Assembly (NCBI RefSeq): GCF_003480915.1
Contig: NZ_QUKD01000008.1
Location: 213,854-277,853 of the forward strand
Direction: 5' to 3'
Length of the DNA stretch: 64,000 nt
Origin: Parabacteroides sp. TM07-1AC
GTDB lineage: Bacteria > Bacteroidota > Bacteroidia > Bacteroidales > Tannerellaceae
In this document: one piece after another, positions 26,848-35,012 of the stretch
Numbering within the stretch: the stretch's first letter is position 1
Layout: each line of letters begins with the position of its first letter
Notes under the pieces: model-generated
Told to the model about the DNA's origin: nothing
The model's database searches: none
The model's input: only the letters and a program-made list of their open reading frames with translations
Program-made: the position numbers and the translations under genes

Positions 26848-26930
26848 TAGGAGGCGCACTCTTTGTATGTGCGACGGGAGGGTATCTGCTAAAATTACTG
26901 GAATCATAAACCTGATTCTGATAGATGAAG

Positions 26931-26977
26931 GTGCGTATTCTATGTTTTACTTACATAAAAACATAGAATGCACATCC
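26931..26977. terminator. Convergent terminator between the lysis-like cassette and ABC flippase
   Basis: A long stem (GTGCGTATTCTATGTTTT at 26931-26948 with its near-complement at 26957-26975) encloses an 8-base loop between convergent genes. It should end both transcripts. Confidence 0.7.
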
Positions 26978-26978
26978 T

Positions 26979-28706
26979 TTACTGCATATTACAAATATCT
27001 ATAATTTTGCGACATACAGACAACGATTCCGGACGATGGGAAATAACCAGAAGCGTAAGTCCGGGACATTCTTCCGACAACCGGACAATCGAATCGTTGA
27101 TAAGGTGCTCGGTCGCTTCATCCAGTGATGAAGTTGCTTCGTCAAACATCAATATCTCAGCTCTTTTATATAAAGCACGGGCTATCCCTAATCGCTGGCG
27201 CTGACCTCCGGACAACAGACTGCCACCTTCACCTACCGGTGTAAAAACACCTTCCGGAAGGGTTTCGACAAAACGATCCAAAGAAGCCAGACGTAACACC
27301 TGTTTTACCCTCTCCATACTGTTACATTCATCTGATCCCATGATAATATTATCGAGTAATGAGCCCTCCACCATAAATAATTGTTGAGACACATATCCGA
27401 TTTTACTTCGCCATGATGCCAGTTTATCGGTCGACAATTCGACTCCGTCTACATAAATTCCTCCGGAATCCGGCTTCAAAAAGCCCAATATCAGATGAAA
27501 CAATGTCGACTTACCACAACCGGATTCTCCCCGAAAACCGATAAAGTCTCCTTTCTGAATATTCAAAGAGTAGTTGTTGAATATTTGCTTCTCCTTACTA
27601 TACGAGAAACTGAGATTACGGATTGAGATCAATTCTTTAAATTCTATCGGATGTTGCTCAACAATACCTGTTGCTGACTCTCCTGATTCCATATCCGACA
27701 ACAGATTTATGGTAAATGAGTTTGCTTTCATTTGAAACATATATCCGGTACTTTTAATTATTCCCGGCAAAACACGATAAACAGCAATGGCAAACACACC
27801 AACAATCAGTCCTAAAGAGGGAAAATCAAACAACTGTGAAGCAACGATCAATACCACCACCGAACATATAACCGCTACTTCCAATACTTTCTGTAATGAA
27901 TTACTTAATAATAAATTACGTACTATACAATAATTTTGTTCTTCCAGTAAATCAGAAAATCGCTTCGTACTATTCGGAAACGTATTATTCATCTCCATAT
28001 CCGTAAATCCAATAAAAGTTTGTTGTAATAATTTCCCTTTTTGAGGAGCTAGCAAAAACAACCTTCTTCCATACTCTTTGATCCGTGAACGGGAGAAACG
28101 ATAATAAAGTAAAGTGATAGGAACAAATGTAAGTACCACTAACAAAAAAACATAAATATCGAATATTATCAATCCGATAAGAATAGAACCGGAAACAATA
28201 CATTCACATAACAATTGCGTATAAGAAACAAAATACCCTTTAATCAAATTGTCTGCAATACAATTTACCTGATTGACTAATCGATGACTATTATTTCGTT
28301 TAATATATAAATACCCTTTAGAATAATAAAAACGATATAACCGCATGGACAAATAACTGGATATCGAAAATAAGCGTTGATTTTGTTTATATTGCAATCG
28401 GGCAAGCAAACAGACACGTACTATAGAAAAAAGCAGAACCGACATACAAATAAAAAACATAAACGACCGGATACCATCAAAATTCCCCCAATCATATAAC
28501 GAAGCTAAATATTTATTTTCCAGTACAACCTCCTCATTGAGAACCAGCAGCAGTACAGGCAATAAAATTCCTGTTCCCAACAAATCCAAAACAGCCATCA
28601 CCAAAACAGAAACACCGACTCCCAACAAACGCAATCTGTACAAACGTGGTAACACTTTATATAAATGTCTTATTGCATTAGGTATCAATCTTATCATACC
28701 AATCAA
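26979..28706 (-). CDS. ABC transporter, fused permease-ATPase; probable glycan flippase
   Basis: A 575-residue half-transporter: six-helix membrane domain (about 20-320) and an ATPase domain with Walker A GESGCGKST (about 395), signature LLSGGQRQRLG, Walker B ILMFDEATSSLD and H-loop VISHRPE. This MsbA/PglK-like layout moves lipid-linked oligosaccharides across the inner membrane. No Wzx gene was found in the window, so it is the best candidate for that step here. It overlaps the polymerase stop by 4 bases. Confidence 0.85.
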   Translation of the reverse strand: MIGMIRLIPNAIRHLYKVLPRLYRLRLLGVGVSVLVMAVLDLLGTGILLPVLLLVLNEEVVLENKYLASLYDWGNFDGIRSFMFFICMSVLLFSIVRVCLLARLQYKQNQRLFSISSYLSMRLYRFYYSKGYLYIKRNNSHRLVNQVNCIADNLIKGYFVSYTQLLCECIVSGSILIGLIIFDIYVFLLVVLTFVPITLLYYRFSRSRIKEYGRRLFLLAPQKGKLLQQTFIGFTDMEMNNTFPNSTKRFSDLLEEQNYCIVRNLLLSNSLQKVLEVAVICSVVVLIVASQLFDFPSLGLIVGVFAIAVYRVLPGIIKSTGYMFQMKANSFTINLLSDMESGESATGIVEQHPIEFKELISIRNLSFSYSKEKQIFNNYSLNIQKGDFIGFRGESGCGKSTLFHLILGFLKPDSGGIYVDGVELSTDKLASWRSKIGYVSQQLFMVEGSLLDNIIMGSDECNSMERVKQVLRLASLDRFVETLPEGVFTPVGEGGSLLSGGQRQRLGIARALYKRAEILMFDEATSSLDEATEHLINDSIVRLSEECPGLTLLVISHRPESLSVCRKIIDICNMQ

Positions 28707-29872
28707 TTATTTAGTTTAACTACTCTATTACATTCAGATAATAACAACCATAAGAAAAAGCAGGAATAAGCTCCGGATGCTATTACATATCCTTCAAAAA
28801 TCATATGAAACAAACACAAGAACAAAAGAGCGCCCAACAAATATCCATTGATTCCACCTGACTCTTTTGTAAACAGCCGATAAACAATCTTGAAAACAGG
28901 AATCGCAAAAGACAAAAAACCAACGATTCCCATAGAGGACAATATAAACAGCCAACTACTTCCCGGCTCTATCGTTCCGGTAACCTGATCCCTTTGCCCC
29001 TCTACTATACTTGCAAAGCCAACTCCAAAAACCGGAAATGCCTTAAATTCATTCATTCGGTCTTCCCATAACGCATCTCTTGAACTCGTCAGGCTTCCTG
29101 ATTTTTCACCATTTTCCATTTTTTCTCGCAATCTTTCCGTATGAGACCACCAAAAACCCGAAGTCAAAACAGCCAGGCATAATATTGTAAAAACAACTTT
29201 CCCCAAGCGCATCACATGATGACGGTATATCCGACTGTAAAAAAAAGCAACAGCAACCATCGTACTCCCTAAGGCCGAACGAGAACCCGCTAATATCAAG
29301 ATCAGTAAGGAAACAACCATTATACCACTTTCCTTATAACGAGTTGATAATCTAGGAAATAAATAAAACCTGTATAAACTATATAGAAGAGAAATCCCAG
29401 CTAACAATCCAAGTAACATGGACTGACTGGCAAATCCTTCAAAACCACTCTTCCCATACACCAAATCCTTTTTAATTATCCAAGCTAAAAATGAAAAAAT
29501 TACAATACAGCGGATAAATGTCAAACTATGAATAAATAATAAACGCCTCCACATCGTTATTATTGGATTTACCAGAAAAGGGCCTATTGTTAAAGTCACT
29601 GACAAAAAGGCAATTACCCGAAATCCTACTTGGAAATAAGCCGGTATATCATTTACTACGATCGAAAGAAATATAGCAACCAAGAAAGGTAGCCAGGTAT
29701 ATGAAAGTATGAATCCTCCCCTAAAAACCATCCAAAGCAAAGATGCCACAAAAACACCATAATAAACCGGATCCGGTATAACAGGTAAATAAGGTACTAC
29801 TTTGGTAAAAGACATCAGAAGTAGGCAAAGTAACATAATACGAGCTATGCCGTCAACCGTACTTGTCCTCAT
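28703..29872 (-). CDS. wzy: O-antigen polymerase/ligase-type protein, Wzy-like
   Basis: A 389-residue protein with about ten transmembrane segments and a large periplasmic loop holding SSRDALWEDRMNEFKAF and FGVGFASIVEGQ, the pattern of the O-antigen ligase/polymerase superfamily. It sits between a glycosyltransferase and the flippase, with 4-base overlaps on both sides, which favours block polymerisation of the repeat unit. Wzy and WaaL cannot be separated by sequence alone, so the symbol is provisional. Confidence 0.8.
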   Translation of the reverse strand: MRTSTVDGIARIMLLCLLLMSFTKVVPYLPVIPDPVYYGVFVASLLWMVFRGGFILSYTWLPFLVAIFLSIVVNDIPAYFQVGFRVIAFLSVTLTIGPFLVNPIITMWRRLLFIHSLTFIRCIVIFSFLAWIIKKDLVYGKSGFEGFASQSMLLGLLAGISLLYSLYRFYLFPRLSTRYKESGIMVVSLLILILAGSRSALGSTMVAVAFFYSRIYRHHVMRLGKVVFTILCLAVLTSGFWWSHTERLREKMENGEKSGSLTSSRDALWEDRMNEFKAFPVFGVGFASIVEGQRDQVTGTIEPGSSWLFILSSMGIVGFLSFAIPVFKIVYRLFTKESGGINGYLLGALLFLCLFHMIFEGYVIASGAYSCFFLWLLLSECNRVVKLNN

Positions 29873-30942
29873 TTTGCAGAAATCATTCTAGTCTTCCGGT
29901 ATTTCCTGTAAAGAAACTCCAGACGATATCTGAGAAACAATAATACAGAACAACAAAAATCCATCAATAATGGAGATGTATAAAGTAATAACCCACGAAA
30001 CAGTCTTTGATGAACATCCTCTACCGGTGTTTTTTTTACCATCCTTTTTAGCAATAGCGACGAGAAATATTCAGTCTCCAAGATATTCAAACGTTCTTTT
30101 CGCGACAACTTCGTACCGGGACGATATAAAGTATACATAAAAACACGATAATCACGAACCTTCATTCTGCAGAGATAATCATCGGATACGGTTTTATTTA
30201 TTCCAAACTGATCAAAAAATGATTGAAAAATAGATTCTTTCTGCTTATGAGCTTCTAAAAATCGAGGTCGGTAAGAAGAAATAATAGTCATTACGTCTCT
30301 ACGCATATAATGATAAAAGGTATTCGGTAATACACTTACAGTTTTAATCACTTTCAATACCTCTAGATTAAAAGCAATGTCTTCAAAAGGAGCCTCTACC
30401 CGAAAATTCAAATTATTATCCCTGAGAAGTTGTGTCCGATATATTTTATTCCAGGCATAATTGAATAAATGTAATTGCGATAGTTCCACAAACAGAGAAT
30501 AAAAATTCATCGAGTCCCGCTCTGTATATTCCTGACTAATCTTTTCATAAGAAACATAACCATCTTTCGTATATTCCACAGCAACACTACAAATAACAAT
30601 ATCCGAACCCTCTCGTAGTGCCACTTTATACATAGACGAAAACATATCTGCTTCTATCCAATCATCCGCATCTACAAATGCAATATATTCTCCTGTAGCC
30701 TGTTTCATTCCAGCATTTCGGGAGGCACTTAAATGGGCGTTTACCTGATGAATAACCCGGATACGTGGATCTTCCGCAGCATATTGATCAGCAATCTTTC
30801 CGCTATCATCCGTCGATCCATCATCTACAATAATTATCTCGATTTCTTTTAAATCCTGATTGACAATACTGTCCAGGCATGCCACCAAATAACCACCTGC
30901 ATTATAAACTGGAACAACAATTGAAATCAAAGGCTTTTGCAT
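29869..30942 (-). CDS. Glycosyltransferase family 2
   Basis: A 357-residue GT-A enzyme with SIVVPVYNAGGYLVACLDSI, VDDGSTDDSGKIAD, SASRNAGMKQATGEYIAFVDADDW (shown by AFVDADDW, the DXD motif) and a variable helical C-terminal half. It follows the WecA-like gene by 11 bases and should add the second sugar to the undecaprenyl-linked first sugar. Specificity unknown. Confidence 0.87.
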   Translation of the reverse strand: MQKPLISIVVPVYNAGGYLVACLDSIVNQDLKEIEIIIVDDGSTDDSGKIADQYAAEDPRIRVIHQVNAHLSASRNAGMKQATGEYIAFVDADDWIEADMFSSMYKVALREGSDIVICSVAVEYTKDGYVSYEKISQEYTERDSMNFYSLFVELSQLHLFNYAWNKIYRTQLLRDNNLNFRVEAPFEDIAFNLEVLKVIKTVSVLPNTFYHYMRRDVMTIISSYRPRFLEAHKQKESIFQSFFDQFGINKTVSDDYLCRMKVRDYRVFMYTLYRPGTKLSRKERLNILETEYFSSLLLKRMVKKTPVEDVHQRLFRGLLLYTSPLLMDFCCSVLLFLRYRLEFLYRKYRKTRMISAK

Positions 30943-30953
30943 CTTTTTTCTAT

Positions 30954-32135
30954 TTACTTTTTCAATCCGGACATCGATACTTTATGAGCTATTTTTCTTT
31001 GCCCTATTTTAATTCCTAACAAGTAATTCATCAATATACCAAACAGCATGTTGACAACTACCACTATATTAAAATTCACATATTCTACAAGCATCAAATT
31101 AAATAGCAGCATGATCAGCGTATATCCAAGCAACAAACCTGTTGCCTGTAAATGTGTAAAACCGGCATCCAGGCATTTATGATGAATATGGTTTCTGTCG
31201 GCCAAAAAGACAGGAACACGTTGATAAAACCGGACAATCATCACACGTAACGCATCAAAAACCGGAATAAACAACAAGGAAAACGGAATAATCATATCCT
31301 CTACATGATATCCGGACTCAGGAATATACATAGCATACTTAATAGCAAAAAATGCTAGTAAATATCCTAAAGACAAAGAGCCGGAATCACCCATAAATAT
31401 TTTTGTTCCATGTGAGACCGAACCTAATGTATTATAAAACAAAAAAGGTAACACACAGCCCACAATGGAAAAAGCCAGCATACAATAAACCCATTCTGAT
31501 TTTAGAAAGAAAAGTATACCGAACGTTATGAAAGAAATCAAGCTCCCTCCTGCCGCCAGACCGTCAATCCCATCCATTAAATTTATGGCATTCGTTATAT
31601 ATACAACCAATACGATACTAAAAGGAACTGCTATCAATGCCGGTAATTCATAAACACCGAATAATCCATACATGTTATTCAGATATAAGCCGGAGAGAGG
31701 AAATAAAGAAGCTACCAGAAATTGTGCCATAAATTTTTTCCGATAACGAACTCCTATTAAATCATCCTTTACTCCTACCAGATATAAAAATAAAGCTCCG
31801 GTTAATAAAAATAATAGCTCCAACAATGTATACCCTGTCAATGCCGAATTAAAAGGAAAATTCATCATGAATCGAACGGCTGTTGTAAATGACAGGGATA
31901 TACATATTGCAGGAACAAATACAAAGCCTCCTAAACGAGGAACTGCTTGTGTATGACTTTTACGTGCATTCGGATCATCATACAAACGTTTTCGTTTGGA
32001 AATGACTAATACACGAGGCAGAACAAATGCAGAAAAGAATAATGATATTAAAAAACAAAGAACAATTAGAAATTCTGCTTTTTCTTTTTCCCCCAAGGCA
32101 GAGGCTAAAAAGCCTGTAATAGAATCTGTTGCCAT
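30954..32135 (-). CDS. WecA/MraY-type undecaprenyl-phosphate sugar-phosphate transferase
   Basis: About 393 residues from the ATG at 32135 (MATDSITGF), which is preferred over the ATG ten codons earlier because the extension is polar and not part of the family. It has about eleven helices with ITNAINLMDGIDGLAAG, FMGDSGSLSLGY and RNHIHHK, the catalytic Asp and His-box signatures of the family. It starts glycan synthesis by moving a sugar phosphate (GlcNAc-1-P in WecA) to the lipid carrier. First gene of the operon; expression should depend on the invertible segment upstream. Confidence 0.88.
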   Translation of the reverse strand: MATDSITGFLASALGEKEKAEFLIVLCFLISLFFSAFVLPRVLVISKRKRLYDDPNARKSHTQAVPRLGGFVFVPAICISLSFTTAVRFMMNFPFNSALTGYTLLELLFLLTGALFLYLVGVKDDLIGVRYRKKFMAQFLVASLFPLSGLYLNNMYGLFGVYELPALIAVPFSIVLVVYITNAINLMDGIDGLAAGGSLISFITFGILFFLKSEWVYCMLAFSIVGCVLPFLFYNTLGSVSHGTKIFMGDSGSLSLGYLLAFFAIKYAMYIPESGYHVEDMIIPFSLLFIPVFDALRVMIVRFYQRVPVFLADRNHIHHKCLDAGFTHLQATGLLLGYTLIMLLFNLMLVEYVNFNIVVVVNMLFGILMNYLLGIKIGQRKIAHKVSMSGLKK

Positions 32136-32213
32136 GTATTTAAATTTAGTTTTTCTGCATAACAAAGTTCGTCAGTCCCATCATTTCGGGCGACATACTA
32201 GTGCGTTTCGTTT

Positions 32214-32240
32214 TGACCCTTATTTACTAAATAAGGGTCA
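32214..32240. repeat. Left inverted repeat (recombination site)
   Basis: Perfect 13-bp arms TGACCCTTATTTA / TAAATAAGGGTCA around a single C. The palindromic site would bind recombinase subunits on both arms; the central base breaks symmetry and sets orientation. Confidence 0.8.
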
Positions 32241-32646
32241 TTGGGTTTAAACCACTATATATCTGATATATACAATACTAAAAAGAAACTTCAGGAAGAG
32301 AAATTTCACCGATAATAGGTTTCTTTCTTATTTTGTTATGATTTATTTTCTTCAAATAGAGGGAAGAGAAATCCGAAATGTTAGGTAGTAGTATTTATTT
32401 AGTAAAATAATATTATAAACCCGGCGATTCTTTAAATAAACGTCAATGAATTTATTTCTTATCATTTTGTAGTTCTGCTAAGTTCGGTTAAAGGATTTTT
32501 AGCGGCAGCCTTTGAATTGTATAATCATCTCATTTCTAGCATTTTTAGCAGTATCTTTTCGCAAATTCCAGTATCATTAATTTAATATTAACCTTTTTTA
32601 TGACACAAAATATCTTCCGGCTAAAGTTTTATCAATTTAAAAAATT

Positions 32647-32654
32647 TACCTTTG
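32647..32654 (+). promoter_or_regulatory. Promoter -7 box inside the invertible segment, facing right
   Basis: TACCTTTG is an exact Bacteroidetes -7 box, with a weak T-rich -33 region about 17-20 bases upstream (AGTTTTATC). In this orientation it directs RNA toward the recombinase 3' end, away from the operon. After inversion the box would occupy about 32320-32327 on the minus strand, giving a leader of roughly 180 bases before the WecA-like start. Confidence 0.65.
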
Positions 32655-32733
32655 CGCTGTCATAGATTTTCAAGCCTTTTGGTAGTATAGGGTATTACTG
32701 ATTATGATTTTTCACCTACCATTTTTAAGGCAA

Positions 32734-32760
32734 TGACCCTTATTTAGTAAATAAGCGTCA
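32734..32760. repeat. Right inverted repeat (recombination site)
   Basis: TGACCCTTATTTA, central G, then TAAATAAGCGTCA: one base (32756) departs from the perfect palindrome. The last three bases are the stop codon of the recombinase gene on the minus strand, so inversion would leave the recombinase coding sequence intact. Confidence 0.8.
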
Positions 32761-33702
32761 ATTTTTAATCGATTGTTTATTTACCCATTTTTCTACAAAC
32801 CCTATAATTTTCATATTCACCCTATCAATTATCGATTGGTCCAGTTCTTTTAGATAAAAACGAGTCGTTTCTTCAGAAGTATGTCCCAGTGCCTGACTGA
32901 TCACCGATATCGGTGCTGAATTTTCTTTAGCACTCATTGCCCAGGAATGGCGGGCAACATACGATGTCAGCTTTACCGGACAACTTAACTTATTCCCTAT
33001 CCTCTCCAAACGACGGTTATAAGTCCTTAGAGCCACCTTATATGTTTCATAAGAGGCATCTAATGATTTTAATATAGGAAATAATGCGTTCGAATTAGCA
33101 TCAGCATACTTTTCCAAAAGGCGACGCATACCCGAAGTAATCTTTACGCGGATTTCCGTTTTAGTCTTAACACGAGAGTATACCAACTCGTTACCATGTA
33201 TATTTTTATAAGTCAGGTGGGCAAGATCGACGAAAGCCATCCCACAAGCCATAAAACTAAAAAGAAACAGATCGCGTGCAAAATCCAGCGATTTGTTTGC
33301 TTTCAAATCCATTTGTGTCATTTCCTTTATTACATCAGCTCCTACCGAACGTTTATAAGACTGAACCGGCCGCAGGCGAAGCTTTTGAAAAGGATTTTCA
33401 CCAGGAGCAATTAAGTTTTCAGAAAGTGCACAATTATAAACGGCGCGAAGTATGCTGGTGTAATTACTTACTGAATTACGGCTCAGGTTCAATGACTCCA
33501 GATGGTCGACAAAATCATTTACCAACTGGGTATTCACACGTTTGAAATCCAATTTGCGTTGACCGATAAATAATGCCAACTGATTTCGGGTTGCTTTGTA
33601 TAAACTGGCTGTTCCTTTTTTACCGGAGGCATATTTATCTCTTTCAAGAGAATCCATATAACCCAATACTCCTTTGTCTGCAATCTTTCCTGTTGTTTCC
33701 AT
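32758..33702 (-). CDS. Tyrosine site-specific recombinase, probable promoter invertase
   Basis: A 314-residue phage-integrase-type protein: N-terminal SAM-like/core-binding domain (about 10-105) and catalytic domain with a Lys-bearing KTKTEIRVKIT hairpin, SYVARHSWA (Arg-His), LGHTSEETTRFYL (His and the nucleophilic Tyr). The usual first catalytic Arg before GM(A/S)FVD is Cys here (MACGMAFVD). Its stop codon lies inside the right inverted repeat, so it is placed to flip the neighbouring segment. Such linked recombinases control capsule promoters in Bacteroides. A promoter box lies at 33731-33738. Confidence 0.88.
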   Translation of the reverse strand: METTGKIADKGVLGYMDSLERDKYASGKKGTASLYKATRNQLALFIGQRKLDFKRVNTQLVNDFVDHLESLNLSRNSVSNYTSILRAVYNCALSENLIAPGENPFQKLRLRPVQSYKRSVGADVIKEMTQMDLKANKSLDFARDLFLFSFMACGMAFVDLAHLTYKNIHGNELVYSRVKTKTEIRVKITSGMRRLLEKYADANSNALFPILKSLDASYETYKVALRTYNRRLERIGNKLSCPVKLTSYVARHSWAMSAKENSAPISVISQALGHTSEETTRFYLKELDQSIIDRVNMKIIGFVEKWVNKQSIKN

Positions 33703-33730
33703 AACAATGTTTTTATAAGATAAATAAGAA

Positions 33731-33760
33731 CAAAAATAAGAGATTTATAGTTTACCCAAA
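33731..33760 (-). promoter_or_regulatory. Promoter of the recombinase gene
   Basis: On the minus strand: TTTG (33757-33760), 18 bases, TATTTTTG (33731-33738), close to the Bacteroidetes consensus. It lies outside the invertible segment, so recombinase expression should not depend on orientation. Confidence 0.55.
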
Positions 33761-33793
33761 AGCAAAAACCATTGATATACATAAGAAATGGAA

Positions 33794-33823
33794 AAAGGAG
33801 GATACCTCCCGGCATCCTCCTTT
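33794..33823 (-). terminator. Terminator of dps
   Basis: Perfect stem AAAGGAGGAT / ATCCTCCTTT with a 10-base loop, followed on the minus strand by a T-run. It separates dps from the recombinase gene downstream. Confidence 0.85.
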
Positions 33824-33866
33824 CTAACGCAACGAATGAATTATTTATATTTACACTTACTTCTCA

Positions 33867-34355
33867 TTACTTCTTGCAATCGCAAGTGGAATAAGCTACT
33901 AACATCCAAACCAATTTTTCCTGTTCTTTCAGATAATCGCTCATCAGCGCTACTGTAGCTTCATCACCTGCTTCCGACGCAAGAGAAAGGAGTTTACGCT
34001 CTTCGGCGATGAACTGTCCGTAAGTATTCAGGATATTTTCCAGAGCTTCATCACCACAGGAAACGCCTGATACTTCTTTAACTCTTGCCACTTTCAGGTA
34101 TTCACTGAATTTATTTACCGGTACGCCACCCAACATCAGGATACGTTCTGCCAGTTCGTCTACCTTTTCGGCTGCATCGTCGTACATTTCTTCAAATTTA
34201 CTGTGAAGCACGAAGAATCCATGTCCTTTTATATTCCAGTGGAATCCGCGAAGGTTTGTATAAAATACCTGATAGTCGGCTAATAACTGCTGTAATGCTT
34301 CTACTACTTTGTTTGCTGCTGATGCATCTAAATGCAAATAATCTAATGTCTTCAT
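33867..34355 (-). CDS. dps: Dps-family ferritin-like DNA-protection protein
   Basis: A 162-residue four-helix protein with the Dps ferroxidase signature (FHWNIKGHGFFVLH then EMYDDAAEKVDELAERI, seen as FHWNIKG and EKVDELAERI). Dps oxidises and stores iron with peroxide and protects DNA, and in Bacteroides is under OxyR control; an oxyR gene lies 6.3 kb away in this window. The C-terminus carries a small Cys motif (STCDCKK). Promoter at 34400-34431 and terminator at 33794-33823 make it a single-gene unit. Confidence 0.92.
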   Translation of the reverse strand: MKTLDYLHLDASAANKVVEALQQLLADYQVFYTNLRGFHWNIKGHGFFVLHSKFEEMYDDAAEKVDELAERILMLGGVPVNKFSEYLKVARVKEVSGVSCGDEALENILNTYGQFIAEERKLLSLASEAGDEATVALMSDYLKEQEKLVWMLVAYSTCDCKK

Positions 34356-34399
34356 AATTCTTATTTTTTATATGTTATACTTTTTTATTTCTTGTACTG

Positions 34400-34431
34400 C
34401 AAAGATACAGCATATATAAACACCTGTCAAA
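34400..34431 (-). promoter_or_regulatory. Consensus promoter of dps
   Basis: Minus strand: TTTG (34428-34431), 20 bases, TATCTTTG (34400-34407). Both boxes and the spacing match the Bacteroidetes primary sigma consensus. Transcription would start near 34393, about 38 bases before the ATG. Confidence 0.75.
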
Positions 34432-34737
34432 CAGATAATTGCTATACATACATAGATAAAATCTATTAAACAAACGGCAGCCATTCATATCAAGAGCATA
34501 TCATCCATAAAAAATGACTGACAGCTTTAAAATGCTATTATTAAAAAAAACTAAACGACACAATAATTCCGGATATACTTTTTTTTCGATAAGACAACAC
34601 CTCCTGATACACCACATTAATTGAAGTTCTTAGACTGAGCTCATCTATCTACATTTCAATTATTTATCTTCAGATGTCAACACATGCTAAATCTTACAGA
34701 AAAAAACTCATAATCTGCGTTAATTGACGTAAGAGTA

Positions 34738-34769
34738 ATTGTAAACAAAAAAAGTTTAAACTACTTTTG
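34738..34769 (+). promoter_or_regulatory. Promoter upstream of the T9SS surface protein gene
   Basis: ATTG (34738-34741), 20 bases, TACTTTTG (34762-34769). The RNA would start near 34776 and have a leader of about 235 bases before the ATG at 35013. The rest of the 657-base gap toward dps shows nothing else clear. Confidence 0.55.
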
Positions 34770-34801
34770 ACATTTATTGCTATACCACTAATTTTTTTAA
34801 C

Positions 34802-34873
34802 ATGTTACGAAAGGACTTTATTTTATTGCTGTTACTTTATTTTATATATCGAAATCCGACAGAAGGTGACTGA
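34802..34873 (+). CDS. Possible 23-residue hydrophobic leader peptide
   Basis: A short frame from ATG at 34802 gives a basic head (MLRKDF), a hydrophobic core (ILLLLLYFIY) and a polar tail, stop at 34871-34873. It lies 26 bases after the predicted transcript start and ahead of two palindromes. It could be a leader peptide, a small membrane protein or chance. No ribosome site is visible, which is not unusual in this phylum. Confidence 0.25.
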   Translation: MLRKDFILLLLLYFIYRNPTEGD

Positions 34874-34950
34874 CAAAGCGAACTGAAAGTTCCGCGTGCA
34901 CGGAATAAAAGAAAGGTAGTTACATAAATTTTTATTTTTATAGAATTAAT

Positions 34951-34992
34951 ATAAGTAAAGCGCCGGCGCTTTACTTATCTGCTTATAAGCAG
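34951..34992. promoter_or_regulatory. Two abutting perfect palindromes in the leader
   Basis: A 28-bp perfect palindrome (half ATAAGTAAAGCGCC, 34951-34978) is followed with no gap by a 14-bp perfect palindrome (CTGCTTATAAGCAG, 34979-34992). The ATG follows 20 bases later with AGGAG at 35001-35005. In RNA these form two adjacent hairpins just before the ribosome site; in DNA they could be protein-binding operators. Confidence 0.75.
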
Positions 34993-35012
34993 GCTGAGAA
35001 AGGAGAGAAAAC

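Larger units (their letters stand above)
32214..32760. promoter_or_regulatory. Probable invertible promoter segment of the polysaccharide operon
   Basis: The 547-bp segment is bounded by two 27-bp copies of the same palindromic site (arms TGACCCTTATTTA and its complement around one central base): 32214-32240 with central C and 32734-32760 with central G. Reverse-complementing the right copy makes it match the left at all but one position, so the pair is an inverted repeat. The adjacent gene encodes a tyrosine recombinase whose stop codon lies inside the right copy. The only clear promoter inside (32647-32654) points right. Inversion would turn it toward the WecA-like gene. A partial third core (TTATTTAGTAAA) lies at 32395-32406. 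No gene was seen in the gap. Confidence 0.8.

Noticed and set aside
26640..26909. The 89-codon frame as the real product
   Set aside because: After residue 18 it turns into a Pro/Ser/Gly-rich polar stretch, while the next frame gives two clean membrane helices; kept as a frameshifted gene instead. Its hydrophobic end leaves some doubt.
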